26,361 nucleotides of DNA from JABDGC01 sp964466595 (lineage in GTDB: Bacteria; Pseudomonadota; Gammaproteobacteria; DSM-16500): NCBI GenBank assembly GCA_964466595.1, contig CAYXNR010000029.1:1-26361 (forward strand), given 5' to 3'. Position numbers and translations under genes: made by a program. Below are positions 1 to 7,695 of this stretch, piece after piece. Position 1 is the first letter of the stretch; each line of letters opens with the position of its first letter. The notes below the pieces were generated by a model, which worked only from the letters and a program-made list of their open reading frames with translations, searched no databases and had not been told where the DNA came from.

Positions 1-12
1 TCGTTGTTTATT

Positions 13-115
13 TTCTACCCTTGGAAGGGTGTATTTCAAGATACAACCCCTTTCCAGTGAAGACTTGACAACCCCTTTCTTTCCCTTCCATGAAGAGAAG
101 GACAACTTATACCGC
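13..115. repeat. Degenerate palindromic repeat remnant
   Basis: This segment contains GTGAAGACTTGACAACCCC (57-75), a slightly altered copy of the right arm of the repeat that is intact at 4940-5001. The string ACAACCCCTTTC occurs twice, near 43 and 69. An imperfect inverted repeat (about 23-34 against 41-55) lies just before it. I read it as a decayed copy of the GGGGTC/GACCCC repeat family. The rest of the 259 bases before the first gene is AT-rich and shows no gene. Confidence 0.45.
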
Positions 116-259
116 AGCAGAAGCAGATAGTCTTTGATTAAGCCCACCTCTATAAATATTAAATAACTATATGATTAATTAGCAAAAATATCAATCAGCG
201 CTTTCTTATTTACCTAATTTTGTAGCCTATACTGAATATATAACTACAAAGGTGCTTTT

Positions 260-3200
260 ATGCCCGTAGGTGCTTTATTAAAAGCAATTTCTGATAATGA
301 TATAGATACTGCTCTTACGATACTTGAAGCAGAACCCCATTTAATTAATCATTATTTTGAAACTGGAACCACTGCTTTACATGAAGCAATCAGGTGTGGG
401 CATGCAAAACTTGCATATAAACTTATTCAAAAGGGTGCTGATGTAAATCAGCTTACCCGGGCACCGGCTACTTTGCCAGGTGTTACCCCTTTAATGACTG
501 CCATTTGGAATAAGCAGCTATCTTCCATACAAGCCTTAATGAAGAGCGGTCAAAAGCTTCGCTTAGATAGCGCTACTTTGGGAGGGCATAATGCCTTGAC
601 CAATGCGATTGATCAATTTGATCCGGAGATTTTTCCTTTGGTTTTTAATTTGCCTGGCGCTAAAGAATTACTCGATGTCAAACGAAAAGTAGCTCCTCAG
701 GAATCGGCTCTCGATCTTTTAATAGCAAATCCAGGAATACGTAAAAGGCTGAAAGGAATGAATTCTTTATCCTATAAAACATGGTTAAAGGGACTTCGAA
801 AGATGCCCAGTAAGTCACTATTTTCTGCCTATCTTCAAGAATTAATGGAAAAGAAAACTAAAAAAGGTCTCATGAAAAAAAGGGTATTATCTCAAAAGTT
901 ATGGACCGATATGGTATCAGACACCAATCGTGTTAACGAAAATTACAAAGAAAATAATGATGTTCAAAACTCGGTTATATCTCGTTTAAAAGACCTGGGT
1001 TATCCACAACCTGAGGAAGTTTATAACGCCTGTCTAAACTATCTAAAAAATTGTCCCATTGTTATGAGTTTTGATGCGGCAATTCTGGGTAAAAAAGAAT
1101 TGGATAAAAAAGAATTAGAATCCTATCAAGCGTTAAATGTTTTTGAGACTTCTACAGATAAGCAATACAAAGAAAGTCGTAAAGCTGTAGAAGATGCTTT
1201 GTTTCAGGGTCTCACCGAAAGTAGTGATCTAAGCTATGGAGATAGATATAAAACAGCACTTTCTCAAGATAGTTTAGAAGCAAAACAGGAAGCAAAACAG
1301 CAAGATAATCTGCGTTCTTCTTTTTTAGCTGATGAAGGGGCACGTCCCCGCTATGCTAAATTAGAATTACTCGATGGAAACCATTCTATTCATGCTTTAA
1401 AAGGCTATGGAAAATCGTTTGTAGTATTTCGCAATGTTGTTAATCTGAACAGCTTATTTTTGCCAAGCAATCCCTTTTTTTATCATCGTGACCATAAAAA
1501 AGACTATGTCCCGGCAACCTATATTCAACAGGAGGTTTTTTTACATCAATGCACCGATGAACGATTGAAAGCACTTGCCGAACGAGTTACAACGGGATTC
1601 CTCTCTGAAGATTATGATTCCGATAAAGGGTCTCTGAATGGATATATAACAGTCTTACTGCCGGGCGTGGATTTGTTTAATCCCGATCTCATAGAGCATA
1701 TCCATGTCGATTCCGATGAATATCTGCTAAAAGACGAAGATATAAAGACCTTAGAAGCAAGAGGGATGAATGTTAGTAATAAGGTGGGTAGCCCTTACCC
1801 TCAACTCAGTAAACAGTTTATGCGTTTTATAATTGCTAATAAAATAGATAAAGTAGAACATTTTCTTAAACGTTACCCTTCTTTATTAAATAGCGTTAAC
1901 CCTCAGGGTAAAACCCCTATCGAAATCGCTCTTCTGAATAATCATTTCGAATTATTTAAAATATTACAAGCAAAAGGAGGGATACTATCCACGGCAGTAA
2001 TCGAAAAAGCATTTTATAATGTAGTCAAAAAAAATGATCTTAAGAAGTTAGATCAATTACGAAAACTAAAACTACAATTTGATCCCAATAAGCAAAATGG
2101 TAAAAATAAGTATACAGCCTTGCATTATGCAATTAAATCAAATCAGGTTGATTTGGTGAAAGAATTATTAAAATTTGACAATATCCAAGTCAAGATACCC
2201 GATGCCAATAATCTTTCCCCTTTAGAGCTTGCTGCTTCAGAAGGAAATTTGGCTGCAGTAAATATTTTATTACCCCTTACTGATCCTGCAGTATTACCAG
2301 CAGCAATTCACTATGCTGATGAAAAAGAACATACTCTTATTGTCTGGTTATTAGCTCTTCATAATCTTCCAAGAGATATACAGAATCCAGACCGTCAAGC
2401 GGCTATTGATACTTTAATTAGCGAATTAAAAAAATTATGTGAGGAAGGAAAATTAAAACTGGCAGAAGAAAAAGCAAAGGATTTTATTCTCTTAGATAAA
2501 GACGCTCAACAGTTGCTTCACAGTAAACTGTTTGTGAGTTTTATAATTGATAATAAAATAGATGAAGTAGAACATTTGCTTAAACGTTACCCTTCTTTAT
2601 TAAATAGCATTAACCCTCAGGGTAAAACCCCTATTGAAATCGCTTTTCTGAATAATCATTTCGATTTATTTAAAATATTTCAAGCAAAAGGAGGGATACT
2701 ACCCACGGCAGTAATCGAAAAAGCATTTTATAATGCAGTCAAAGAAAATGATCTTGAGAAGTTAGAGCAATTACGAAAACTAGAACTACAATTTGATCCC
2801 AATAAACAAAAGGGTAACAATAAGTATACAGCCTTGCATTATGCAATTAAATCAAATCAGGTTGATTTGGTGAAAGAATTATTAAAATTTGACAATATCC
2901 AAGTCAAGATACCCGATGCCAATAATCTTTCCCCTTTAGAGCTTGCTGCTTCAGAAGGAAATTTGGCTGCAGTAAGTATTTTATTACCCCTTACTGATCC
3001 TGCAGTATTACCAGCAGCAATGAACTATGCTGATGAAAAAAAACATACTCTTATTGCCTGGTTATTAGAGCTTCATCATCTTCCAAGAGATATACAGAAT
3101 CCAGACCGTCAAGCTGCTATTGATAGACTGAAAACTCAAGCTTATCCCTATGCCTCGCTTGAGAAACAGTGTGTAGCCTTTAGTAAATTGGATGCATTTA

Positions 3201-3796
3201 TTAATGAAATTATTAACAAACAACCCAACTCAAAGTATCCGATGATAAATGATTTAATACAGCAATTTAAAGAAAATATAAATCTTTTTTATCTACATGA
3301 TATAGATAATCTGGAGGAAGCTTATCAAGAACTTAAAACTCAGACAACCCACTTCCAAAAAGTTATTGAATTAATGCTAATGATTCATGCCAGCAAGGAT
3401 CAAGCGCATCCAGAACGTCAAATAGCTATCAATACTTTAATTAGCGAATTAAAAAAATTATTCGTGGAAGGAAAATTACAACTGGCAGAAGAAAAAGCAA
3501 AAGATTTTATTCTCTTAGATAAAGACGCTCAACAGTTGCTTCAGTATGAAAAACAATATTTTCATCCGCAAGCAACTAATCGTGGCCTTCTAGAAAAAGT
3601 AAATATTATTTATTCACTTTATTCGAATAAAAAATCAAGTGCTCGGGAGTTAGATAAAGAGCTATTAAAAATTGCAAATATCCCAATTACCATGCCTTCC
3701 GTAAACAAATCATGTTTTTTTGGAAGGAAAAATAGAGCTGAAGAAAAGTTTAATGAAGTTATTACTTCATATCTTAATCAGCGGAAGCTGAAATAA
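260..3796 (+). CDS. Large ankyrin-repeat protein, putative secreted effector
   Basis: The product is 1178 aa with no signal peptide or membrane segment. Residues about 5-130 are ankyrin repeats (TALHEAI, TPLMTAI). Residues about 240-475 are non-ankyrin and contain RPRY (362-365), YGKSFVVF (383-390) and YIQQEVFLH (421-429). Their order and spacing recall DUF3626/ADP-ribosyltransferase-like folds, but this is inference. Residues 520-757 are an ankyrin block (TALHYAI, SPLELAA) followed by a helical segment. The block recurs from residue 758, and the helical segment recurs near 1059-1094 after an insert of about 310 bp. The start ATG has AAAGG about 8 nt upstream. Ankyrin proteins of this size in Legionellales are often type IV effectors; the substrate and host target cannot be read from the sequence. 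The gene is AT-rich and flanked by half-copies of a palindromic repeat. Confidence 0.85.
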   Translation: MPVGALLKAISDNDIDTALTILEAEPHLINHYFETGTTALHEAIRCGHAKLAYKLIQKGADVNQLTRAPATLPGVTPLMTAIWNKQLSSIQALMKSGQKLRLDSATLGGHNALTNAIDQFDPEIFPLVFNLPGAKELLDVKRKVAPQESALDLLIANPGIRKRLKGMNSLSYKTWLKGLRKMPSKSLFSAYLQELMEKKTKKGLMKKRVLSQKLWTDMVSDTNRVNENYKENNDVQNSVISRLKDLGYPQPEEVYNACLNYLKNCPIVMSFDAAILGKKELDKKELESYQALNVFETSTDKQYKESRKAVEDALFQGLTESSDLSYGDRYKTALSQDSLEAKQEAKQQDNLRSSFLADEGARPRYAKLELLDGNHSIHALKGYGKSFVVFRNVVNLNSLFLPSNPFFYHRDHKKDYVPATYIQQEVFLHQCTDERLKALAERVTTGFLSEDYDSDKGSLNGYITVLLPGVDLFNPDLIEHIHVDSDEYLLKDEDIKTLEARGMNVSNKVGSPYPQLSKQFMRFIIANKIDKVEHFLKRYPSLLNSVNPQGKTPIEIALLNNHFELFKILQAKGGILSTAVIEKAFYNVVKKNDLKKLDQLRKLKLQFDPNKQNGKNKYTALHYAIKSNQVDLVKELLKFDNIQVKIPDANNLSPLELAASEGNLAAVNILLPLTDPAVLPAAIHYADEKEHTLIVWLLALHNLPRDIQNPDRQAAIDTLISELKKLCEEGKLKLAEEKAKDFILLDKDAQQLLHSKLFVSFIIDNKIDEVEHLLKRYPSLLNSINPQGKTPIEIAFLNNHFDLFKIFQAKGGILPTAVIEKAFYNAVKENDLEKLEQLRKLELQFDPNKQKGNNKYTALHYAIKSNQVDLVKELLKFDNIQVKIPDANNLSPLELAASEGNLAAVSILLPLTDPAVLPAAMNYADEKKHTLIAWLLELHHLPRDIQNPDRQAAIDRLKTQAYPYASLEKQCVAFSKLDAFINEIINKQPNSKYPMINDLIQQFKENINLFYLHDIDNLEEAYQELKTQTTHFQKVIELMLMIHASKDQAHPERQIAINTLISELKKLFVEGKLQLAEEKAKDFILLDKDAQQLLQYEKQYFHPQATNRGLLEKVNIIYSLYSNKKSSARELDKELLKIANIPITMPSVNKSCFFGRKNRAEEKFNEVITSYLNQRKLK
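1817..2530 (+). repeat. Internal duplication, copy 1 (714 bp)
   Basis: This unit encodes ankyrin block A plus helical segment B (residues 520-757). It recurs at an exact 714-bp (238-codon) offset from 2531. Several stretches are identical at the nucleotide level, including the part encoding TALHYAIKSNQVDLVKELL. Preservation of synonymous positions indicates a recent event or ongoing gene conversion. Confidence 0.9.
2531..3124 (+). repeat. Internal duplication, copy 2 (ankyrin block A')
   Basis: This is the second copy of the ankyrin block starting at 1817, in the same reading frame. Similarity stops after RQAAID. About 310 bp of unrelated sequence follow, encoding a segment around LEKQCVAFSKLDAF, before the B segment resumes near 3433. 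Confidence 0.88.
3433..3540 (+). repeat. Internal duplication, displaced helical segment B'
   Basis: This stretch encodes TLISELKKL...LLDKDAQQLL and is nearly identical to 2411-2518. In copy 1 it directly follows the ankyrin block; in copy 2 it is separated from it by an insert. Confidence 0.85.
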
Positions 3797-3820
3797 ATTA
3801 GAAGAAAAGAAAAAGGAAAA

Positions 3821-3843
3821 GGGGTCAAGTCTTCACTTGACAC
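3821..3843. repeat. Half-copy of palindromic repeat, family 2
   Basis: GGGGTCAAGTCTTCAC followed by TTGACAC matches the left arm of the intact element at 4940-5001 with one change (ACTTGACAC for ACATGACAC). The right arm is missing. It lies 25 bp after the ankyrin gene stop. The rest of 3797-4007 is AT-rich with no gene. Confidence 0.8.
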
Positions 3844-4007
3844 AACTAGAACTAGAGAGCAGTGCAATTTTCTATGACATCGGTATCGATTAATTGGAAT
3901 TGATCGCCCCAACCTTTAGATGAGCCTTAAGAAATATAATTAGATCAAATTATTGCTATAAATACATATTTTGTGTAATATATGAAAAAATTAAGAAATA
4001 AAATACT

Positions 4008-4916
4008 ATGCTTATATCTTTATTCAGAGTTTTATTACTTGTCATTTTTATATTCATTCCTATCGGTCTCAGTAGCTGTGCGGCACCTTCTCCACATCTT
4101 TGGATACCCGCTCGAGAACCTTCTAGTCATTATCTAACTCGTCTTCATCCTAAAGTAATCCTAGTCTTAGGCAGTGGCAGTGCTCGCGGTTTTGCTCATG
4201 CCGGGGTGCTAAAAGTCTTGGAAGAAAATCATGTGCCCATTGATATGATCATAGGAACAAGCGCGGGAAGTATCATTGGCGCCTTATATGCAGATCACCC
4301 CTCCGCAACCGACCTAGAACATCTTTTATTAACCACCCAACGCAACGAAGTAATTGATTTTTCCTTAATGAACATGAGCAGTGGCCTCATCAGTGGAAAT
4401 CAGCTGCAAAATTTTCTCATTAAACAGATGAAAGCAAAATCCTTTGAAAATTTATCTATTCCCTTTCTTGCCATCGCAACCGATTTAGGAAGCGGCAAAT
4501 TGCATGTATTTGGCAGCGGACCTGTTGCACCGGCTGTCAACGCCTCTAGCGCTCTTCCTCCTTTTTTCAGACCCGTGAAACTCTATGGCCGAACCTACGT
4601 CGATGGCGGTCTTATTGATCCCATTGCTGTAAATGTTGCTGAACGCTTTCATCCTAAACTGATCATTGCAGTCAACCTTAATTCTTCTTTACCAAAAGTA
4701 TTCTCTTCTTCAAGTCCTAGTGTTTTTTTACGCAGTATCGATATTATGCTCCTCCAACTCAATAACTACTGTTCAGCCCATGCCAAAGTTATTATTCGGC
4801 CGCAGCCTAAGGAGGTGGGTTTATTTGATGGCTCGAAGCGAGTTGATTTAATTGCAGCGGGTGAAGCAGCTGCGAAGAAATCTCTGCCGGAAATTAAGCA
4901 ATGGTTGCAACATTAG
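4008..4916 (+). CDS. Patatin-like phospholipase, lipoprotein
   Basis: The product is 302 aa. It starts with a hydrophobic signal (residues 4-23) and a lipobox LSSC with the lipidated Cys at 24, so the protein is predicted to be membrane-anchored. The patatin/RssA-type catalytic domain follows from residue 50. It shows the oxyanion loop GSGSARG (55-61), the nucleophile elbow GTSAG with Ser85, and the catalytic dyad Asp199 in VDGG. It should hydrolyse acyl esters of phospholipids or related lipids. Length and motif order fit bacterial patatin-like proteins of the RssA type, with an added lipoprotein leader. The ribosome-binding site is weak. The gene stands alone between palindromic repeats. 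Family assignment is firm; the substrate is unknown. Confidence 0.92.
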   Translation: MLISLFRVLLLVIFIFIPIGLSSCAAPSPHLWIPAREPSSHYLTRLHPKVILVLGSGSARGFAHAGVLKVLEENHVPIDMIIGTSAGSIIGALYADHPSATDLEHLLLTTQRNEVIDFSLMNMSSGLISGNQLQNFLIKQMKAKSFENLSIPFLAIATDLGSGKLHVFGSGPVAPAVNASSALPPFFRPVKLYGRTYVDGGLIDPIAVNVAERFHPKLIIAVNLNSSLPKVFSSSSPSVFLRSIDIMLLQLNNYCSAHAKVIIRPQPKEVGLFDGSKRVDLIAAGEAAAKKSLPEIKQWLQH

Positions 4917-4939
4917 AAGAAAATGGGGTCAAAAGAAAT

Positions 4940-5001
4940 GGGGTCAAGTCTTCACATGACACAAATAAAAATGCAGATGTGTCATGTGAAGACTTGACCC
5001 C
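4940..5001. repeat. Palindromic repeat, family 2, intact
   Basis: A perfect 23-bp inverted repeat: GGGGTCAAGTCTTCACATGA plus CAC at 4940-4962, and its complement at 4979-5001. The spacer is 16 bp and AT-rich. The first bases GGGGTCAAA are partly duplicated just upstream at 4925. GGGGTC...GACCCC ends are characteristic of REP elements mobilised by REP-associated tyrosine transposases. That assignment is from family knowledge; no such transposase is in the window. Confidence 0.9.
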
Positions 5002-5010
5002 ATTTTTTGC

Positions 5011-5136
5011 GTAATGTTGCTGAAGCAAGGGGGTATCGGAAAACTATCTGAAAAAACTGACCTGAACCGACAAAATCTTTATCGTATTCTTTCTGATAAA
5101 GGTAACCCGACACTTTTGATTTACCATTACACCTAA
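5011..5136 (+). pseudogene. Relic of an HI1420/COG3636-type antitoxin gene
   Basis: Reading from 5011, the frame gives GGIGKLSEKTDLNRQNLYRI followed by LSDKGNPTL. This is the helix-turn-helix core of HI1420/COG3636-type addiction-module antidote proteins. In the neighbouring frame, bases 5010-5030 read RNVAEAR, the sequence expected just before that core, so a frameshift lies in the G-run at 5029-5033. The N-terminal half is missing: the fragment begins 9 bp after the palindromic repeat. After GNPTL the similarity ends and a stop follows at 5134. No partner toxin is seen. The gene is dead; the family call rests on motif recognition. Confidence 0.55.
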
Positions 5137-5210
5137 TTATACTAAAATATGTCGGCTCTCACAGTGGGTCCGTTTTAAACTAGGGAGTCTTTATTAATCT
5201 AAGGAAAATA

Positions 5211-5900
5211 ATGATGTTTCGAAAAATTAGTGAAAGTTTGAATAATACTTTATTGATTTTAGAAAAATTAAAAATCTCCTCTCCCTCTGTTACTTTACAT
5301 CGAGATGGGTTTGAAATTAAAAATCGGATGAGTGTCCGCCTAAGTAATCTTCCCAGAAATCTTGGCAGTTTAAGTAGCTCTTTAAATATTTTCAAGATAA
5401 TGGCGGCTTTGCTTGGCTCAGCTCAGGCGCTCGACTTGTATTATGAATCTCATGATTGTGAAAATCATTATAAATTTGAGGGGGAAGGAGTAGAAATTAT
5501 ATGGGAAGCATTTACAGATTTTTTTAAATGCGGCCTTTTGTTTGATGGCGCAAATGATAGCATTTATGAACCTGCCTCACAACATTGGCATGGTGTTGAT
5601 GCGCTAGGTTATAAATATTCCGCTCAGTTGTTTCGGCGTGCCCACGAAGATATTAATTCGACTATAGAAGCTTGTATTAAAACACTGATCGAAAACGAAG
5701 TAAAAGATATTAAAGATAAAGAGAATGAGTTTCAAATGACAAAAATACTAACTATAGCAAGCGGGATAGTAATATCCGCTACTTTTTTAACAAGTTTAGC
5801 GCTAGTAACTTATCTATATAGAAATAGACGAGGGCGTAGAGAAGAAATGCAAGTTCAAGATAACAATTTAAACGAGCAAATAATACCAAGAATGGCTTAA
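5211..5900 (+). CDS. Unknown protein with one membrane segment
   Basis: The product is 229 aa and I do not recognise its family. Residues 179-202 form a clear transmembrane helix followed by the basic stretch RNRRGRR, which favours a cytoplasmic C-terminal tail. Residues 58-75 are mildly hydrophobic. The middle (90-150) is acidic to mixed and has Cys, His and Trp residues but no known motif. AAGGA lies 5-6 nt before the tandem ATGATG start, which supports translation. It is AT-rich like its neighbours. A single-pass orphan protein near an ankyrin gene could be an effector or inner-membrane protein; nothing in the sequence decides this. Confidence 0.7.
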   Translation: MMFRKISESLNNTLLILEKLKISSPSVTLHRDGFEIKNRMSVRLSNLPRNLGSLSSSLNIFKIMAALLGSAQALDLYYESHDCENHYKFEGEGVEIIWEAFTDFFKCGLLFDGANDSIYEPASQHWHGVDALGYKYSAQLFRRAHEDINSTIEACIKTLIENEVKDIKDKENEFQMTKILTIASGIVISATFLTSLALVTYLYRNRRGRREEMQVQDNNLNEQIIPRMA

Positions 5901-6066
5901 GTCATTTAAAAGGGCAGTCATCTTCGCTTACAATAAATTAACAACCTCATTTAGCAGTGAAAGTGATAATAATATTCAGGAAGTAAATGCTTCTGAAACA
6001 TCACCTCGAGAACCTTCGCACTCGACTTTCATTAGCTTACTTGGAGTCAATGAGTTATTCATTTAA
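5884..6066 (+). pseudogene. Start-less ORF remnant after the 229-aa gene
   Basis: One frame stays open for 60 codons and ends at 6064-6066. It reads through AVIFAYNKLTTSF and ends LLGVNELFI. It has no ATG and no ribosome-binding site, and overlaps the end of the 229-aa gene in another frame. The composition looks coding. It may be the decayed end of a longer gene, or a former extension of the 229-aa protein lost by frameshift. The alternative is a chance open frame. Confidence 0.3.
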
Positions 6067-6088
6067 ATCAATAATATACGTATTTTAA

Positions 6089-6117
6089 TTGAATTAATTG
6101 TTCAACTATAGTACAAT
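6089..6117 (+). promoter_or_regulatory. Putative sigma70 promoter for the 475-aa gene
   Basis: TTGAAT (6089-6094) and TACAAT (6112-6117) are separated by 17 bp. This places a start of transcription near 6124, about 32 nt before the ATG. No operator was recognised. Confidence 0.45.
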
Positions 6118-6155
6118 TTCTGCTTCATGAATTATATTATTTATCGAGGTAGAGC

Positions 6156-7583
6156 ATGCTAAGCGCAGCTAAATTGAAAAAATACCCGGAAAGACATGAA
6201 TTTTTTCGCGCTATCTTTCATAACACGGATCTCATTATTAAACACTATCCAGAACTCGCTGCGGATTTTGCCAGTCTGGGAATAACCTTCGATGAAAAGC
6301 TGCCTCCGTCCTATAACCTCGGCACGAATATCAGTGTATATATCCATTTTATTCATTACATCATGATCAATCAGAGTCTAGAAACACAAGATAAAATTGC
6401 AGAGAACGCCGCTGCTAAAATAATTATTTTTTTACAAAGTGTCTTTCAGCATCATTACCCCAAGGCAAGTCAGGAAGGCATAGCAGACTACTGGGAATTG
6501 ATGAAAGATACGATAAAAACAAGTATTGCAACCGATTACAATGAAGAAACAGTAAAAGAATATATGGATAGCTTGCAATTTTATAGTTGTCTTCAGCAAC
6601 AGTTGAGTCCTGCTAAAACGATCCAGTCGTTTATGATAATGACAAGTACAGTCTCTGATGGTGTTAATTTAAGTAGCGATGAAAAAAATATCACGCACGC
6701 TGTTTTAAGAGATAGCACCGATACTCTCACGGATGCTTATAATGAGGTAACAACCTCATCTTCTTTATCATCCTTGTTTTTAGCTGGCGGCACAGCCGCA
6801 GCTTGGTATTTGGGAGTGCCCTATTTGCCAGAATTACTAGGCACAGCAGTTGCCTGCACGCTAGGCTACCACTGGATGAGACCAACCTTGACCGAAGCAG
6901 CAAAGCGCCATTTTTTGAATTTTGCAAAGAAAGAAGTTTATCAAGCCACAGGAGTAAAAATCGACCAGGAAAAAGTAAAAAATTTAATCCCCCTGATCAT
7001 AGGAATTAAACTGAGTAAGTTTGCTACCAGCTGTCGATTCACTCAAGCGCCATCTGTACAAGCAGCCCCCGCGACGAAAGCTTCGAAACCCTATGTCTAT
7101 ACTTATGAAGACTACCCTACTATCGCTGAAATAACGGAACCAACCCGAACGCAGCGTCGAAAATTAAAGGCAAAGCGGCCGATCAAGCAAGATGCGGTTT
7201 TCACCGCAGCGCATGAGGAAAAAGAGGCCGAAAGACATATTCAAGTGCCCGATAATGTTGAGGGAACACTCGTTAAAGGCGCTAATCATTCATTGCTGTT
7301 CCTAGCACCTCCCGCGGCTAACTTAGGTATGACGCAAGAAGAGCTGGATGGCTTGATGGGACCACAAGAATGGATCTTTGCCAACCAACATAATCAAAGT
7401 GGGGTAAAAGTCAGGAAGAAAGTCAGGAAGAAAGTCAGGAAGAATGATCCCAGATTCAATATAAAAGATAAAAATAGCAAGAGAAGGGTTGACCTCCAGA
7501 GAGTAGAGCCTATAAAAATCGAAGTGGGTGGAGAAGAACAAACCGTTCCCGCATTTCAACCTAGTGTTTTAAGATTTAAGTAG
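6156..7583 (+). CDS. Unknown 475-aa protein with hydrophobic hairpin
   Basis: I do not recognise this family. Residues about 1-195 are helical and soluble. Residues 204-242 contain two hydrophobic stretches around WYLGVPYLPELLG that could form a membrane hairpin. The C-terminal third is basic and proline-rich (APATKASKP, RRKLKAKRP) and contains a tandem KVRKKVRKKVRK run (418-429) encoded by a 12-bp repeat. A more ordered tail follows (NIKDKNSKRRVDL, EVGGEEQTVPAF). GAGG lies 8 nt upstream of the ATG, and a plausible promoter precedes it. Soluble head, hairpin and basic tail fit a membrane-targeted effector, but this is speculative. Confidence 0.72.
   Translation: MLSAAKLKKYPERHEFFRAIFHNTDLIIKHYPELAADFASLGITFDEKLPPSYNLGTNISVYIHFIHYIMINQSLETQDKIAENAAAKIIIFLQSVFQHHYPKASQEGIADYWELMKDTIKTSIATDYNEETVKEYMDSLQFYSCLQQQLSPAKTIQSFMIMTSTVSDGVNLSSDEKNITHAVLRDSTDTLTDAYNEVTTSSSLSSLFLAGGTAAAWYLGVPYLPELLGTAVACTLGYHWMRPTLTEAAKRHFLNFAKKEVYQATGVKIDQEKVKNLIPLIIGIKLSKFATSCRFTQAPSVQAAPATKASKPYVYTYEDYPTIAEITEPTRTQRRKLKAKRPIKQDAVFTAAHEEKEAERHIQVPDNVEGTLVKGANHSLLFLAPPAANLGMTQEELDGLMGPQEWIFANQHNQSGVKVRKKVRKKVRKNDPRFNIKDKNSKRRVDLQRVEPIKIEVGGEEQTVPAFQPSVLRFK
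7410..7444 (+). repeat. 12-bp in-frame tandem repeat, about 3 copies
   Basis: GTCAGGAAGAAA is repeated at 7410, 7422 and 7434; the last copy is incomplete. It encodes alternating VRKK units. Copy number could change by slippage without shifting the frame. Confidence 0.85.
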
Positions 7584-7602
7584 TTCAACTCTTGGGCAAG
7601 CC

Positions 7603-7690
7603 AACGCCGGCGCCGTTACTAAGTCGTTGCTCACTAAGTTAGTGAGTAGCACATTTTGAAGAACGCCGGCGCGCCTGAAGACTTACCCCC
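7603..7690. repeat. GC-rich repeats around a small hairpin, with repeat remnant
   Basis: AACGCCGGCG occurs at 7603-7612 and 7662-7671. Its core CGCCGGCG is self-complementary, so the two copies can pair. Between them CTCACTAAGTTAGTGAG (7630-7646) is a near-perfect palindrome. The last part, TGAAGACTTACCCCCC (about 7675-7690), is a degraded right arm of the family 2 repeat. The block lies between two convergent genes and may act as a terminator, but no clean T-run follows. Confidence 0.55.
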
Positions 7691-7695
7691 CATTT

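Noticed and set aside
5180..5395. 71-aa minus-strand frame overlapping the 229-aa gene
   Set aside because: The plus-strand gene has a good ribosome-binding site; this frame has none and is low complexity.
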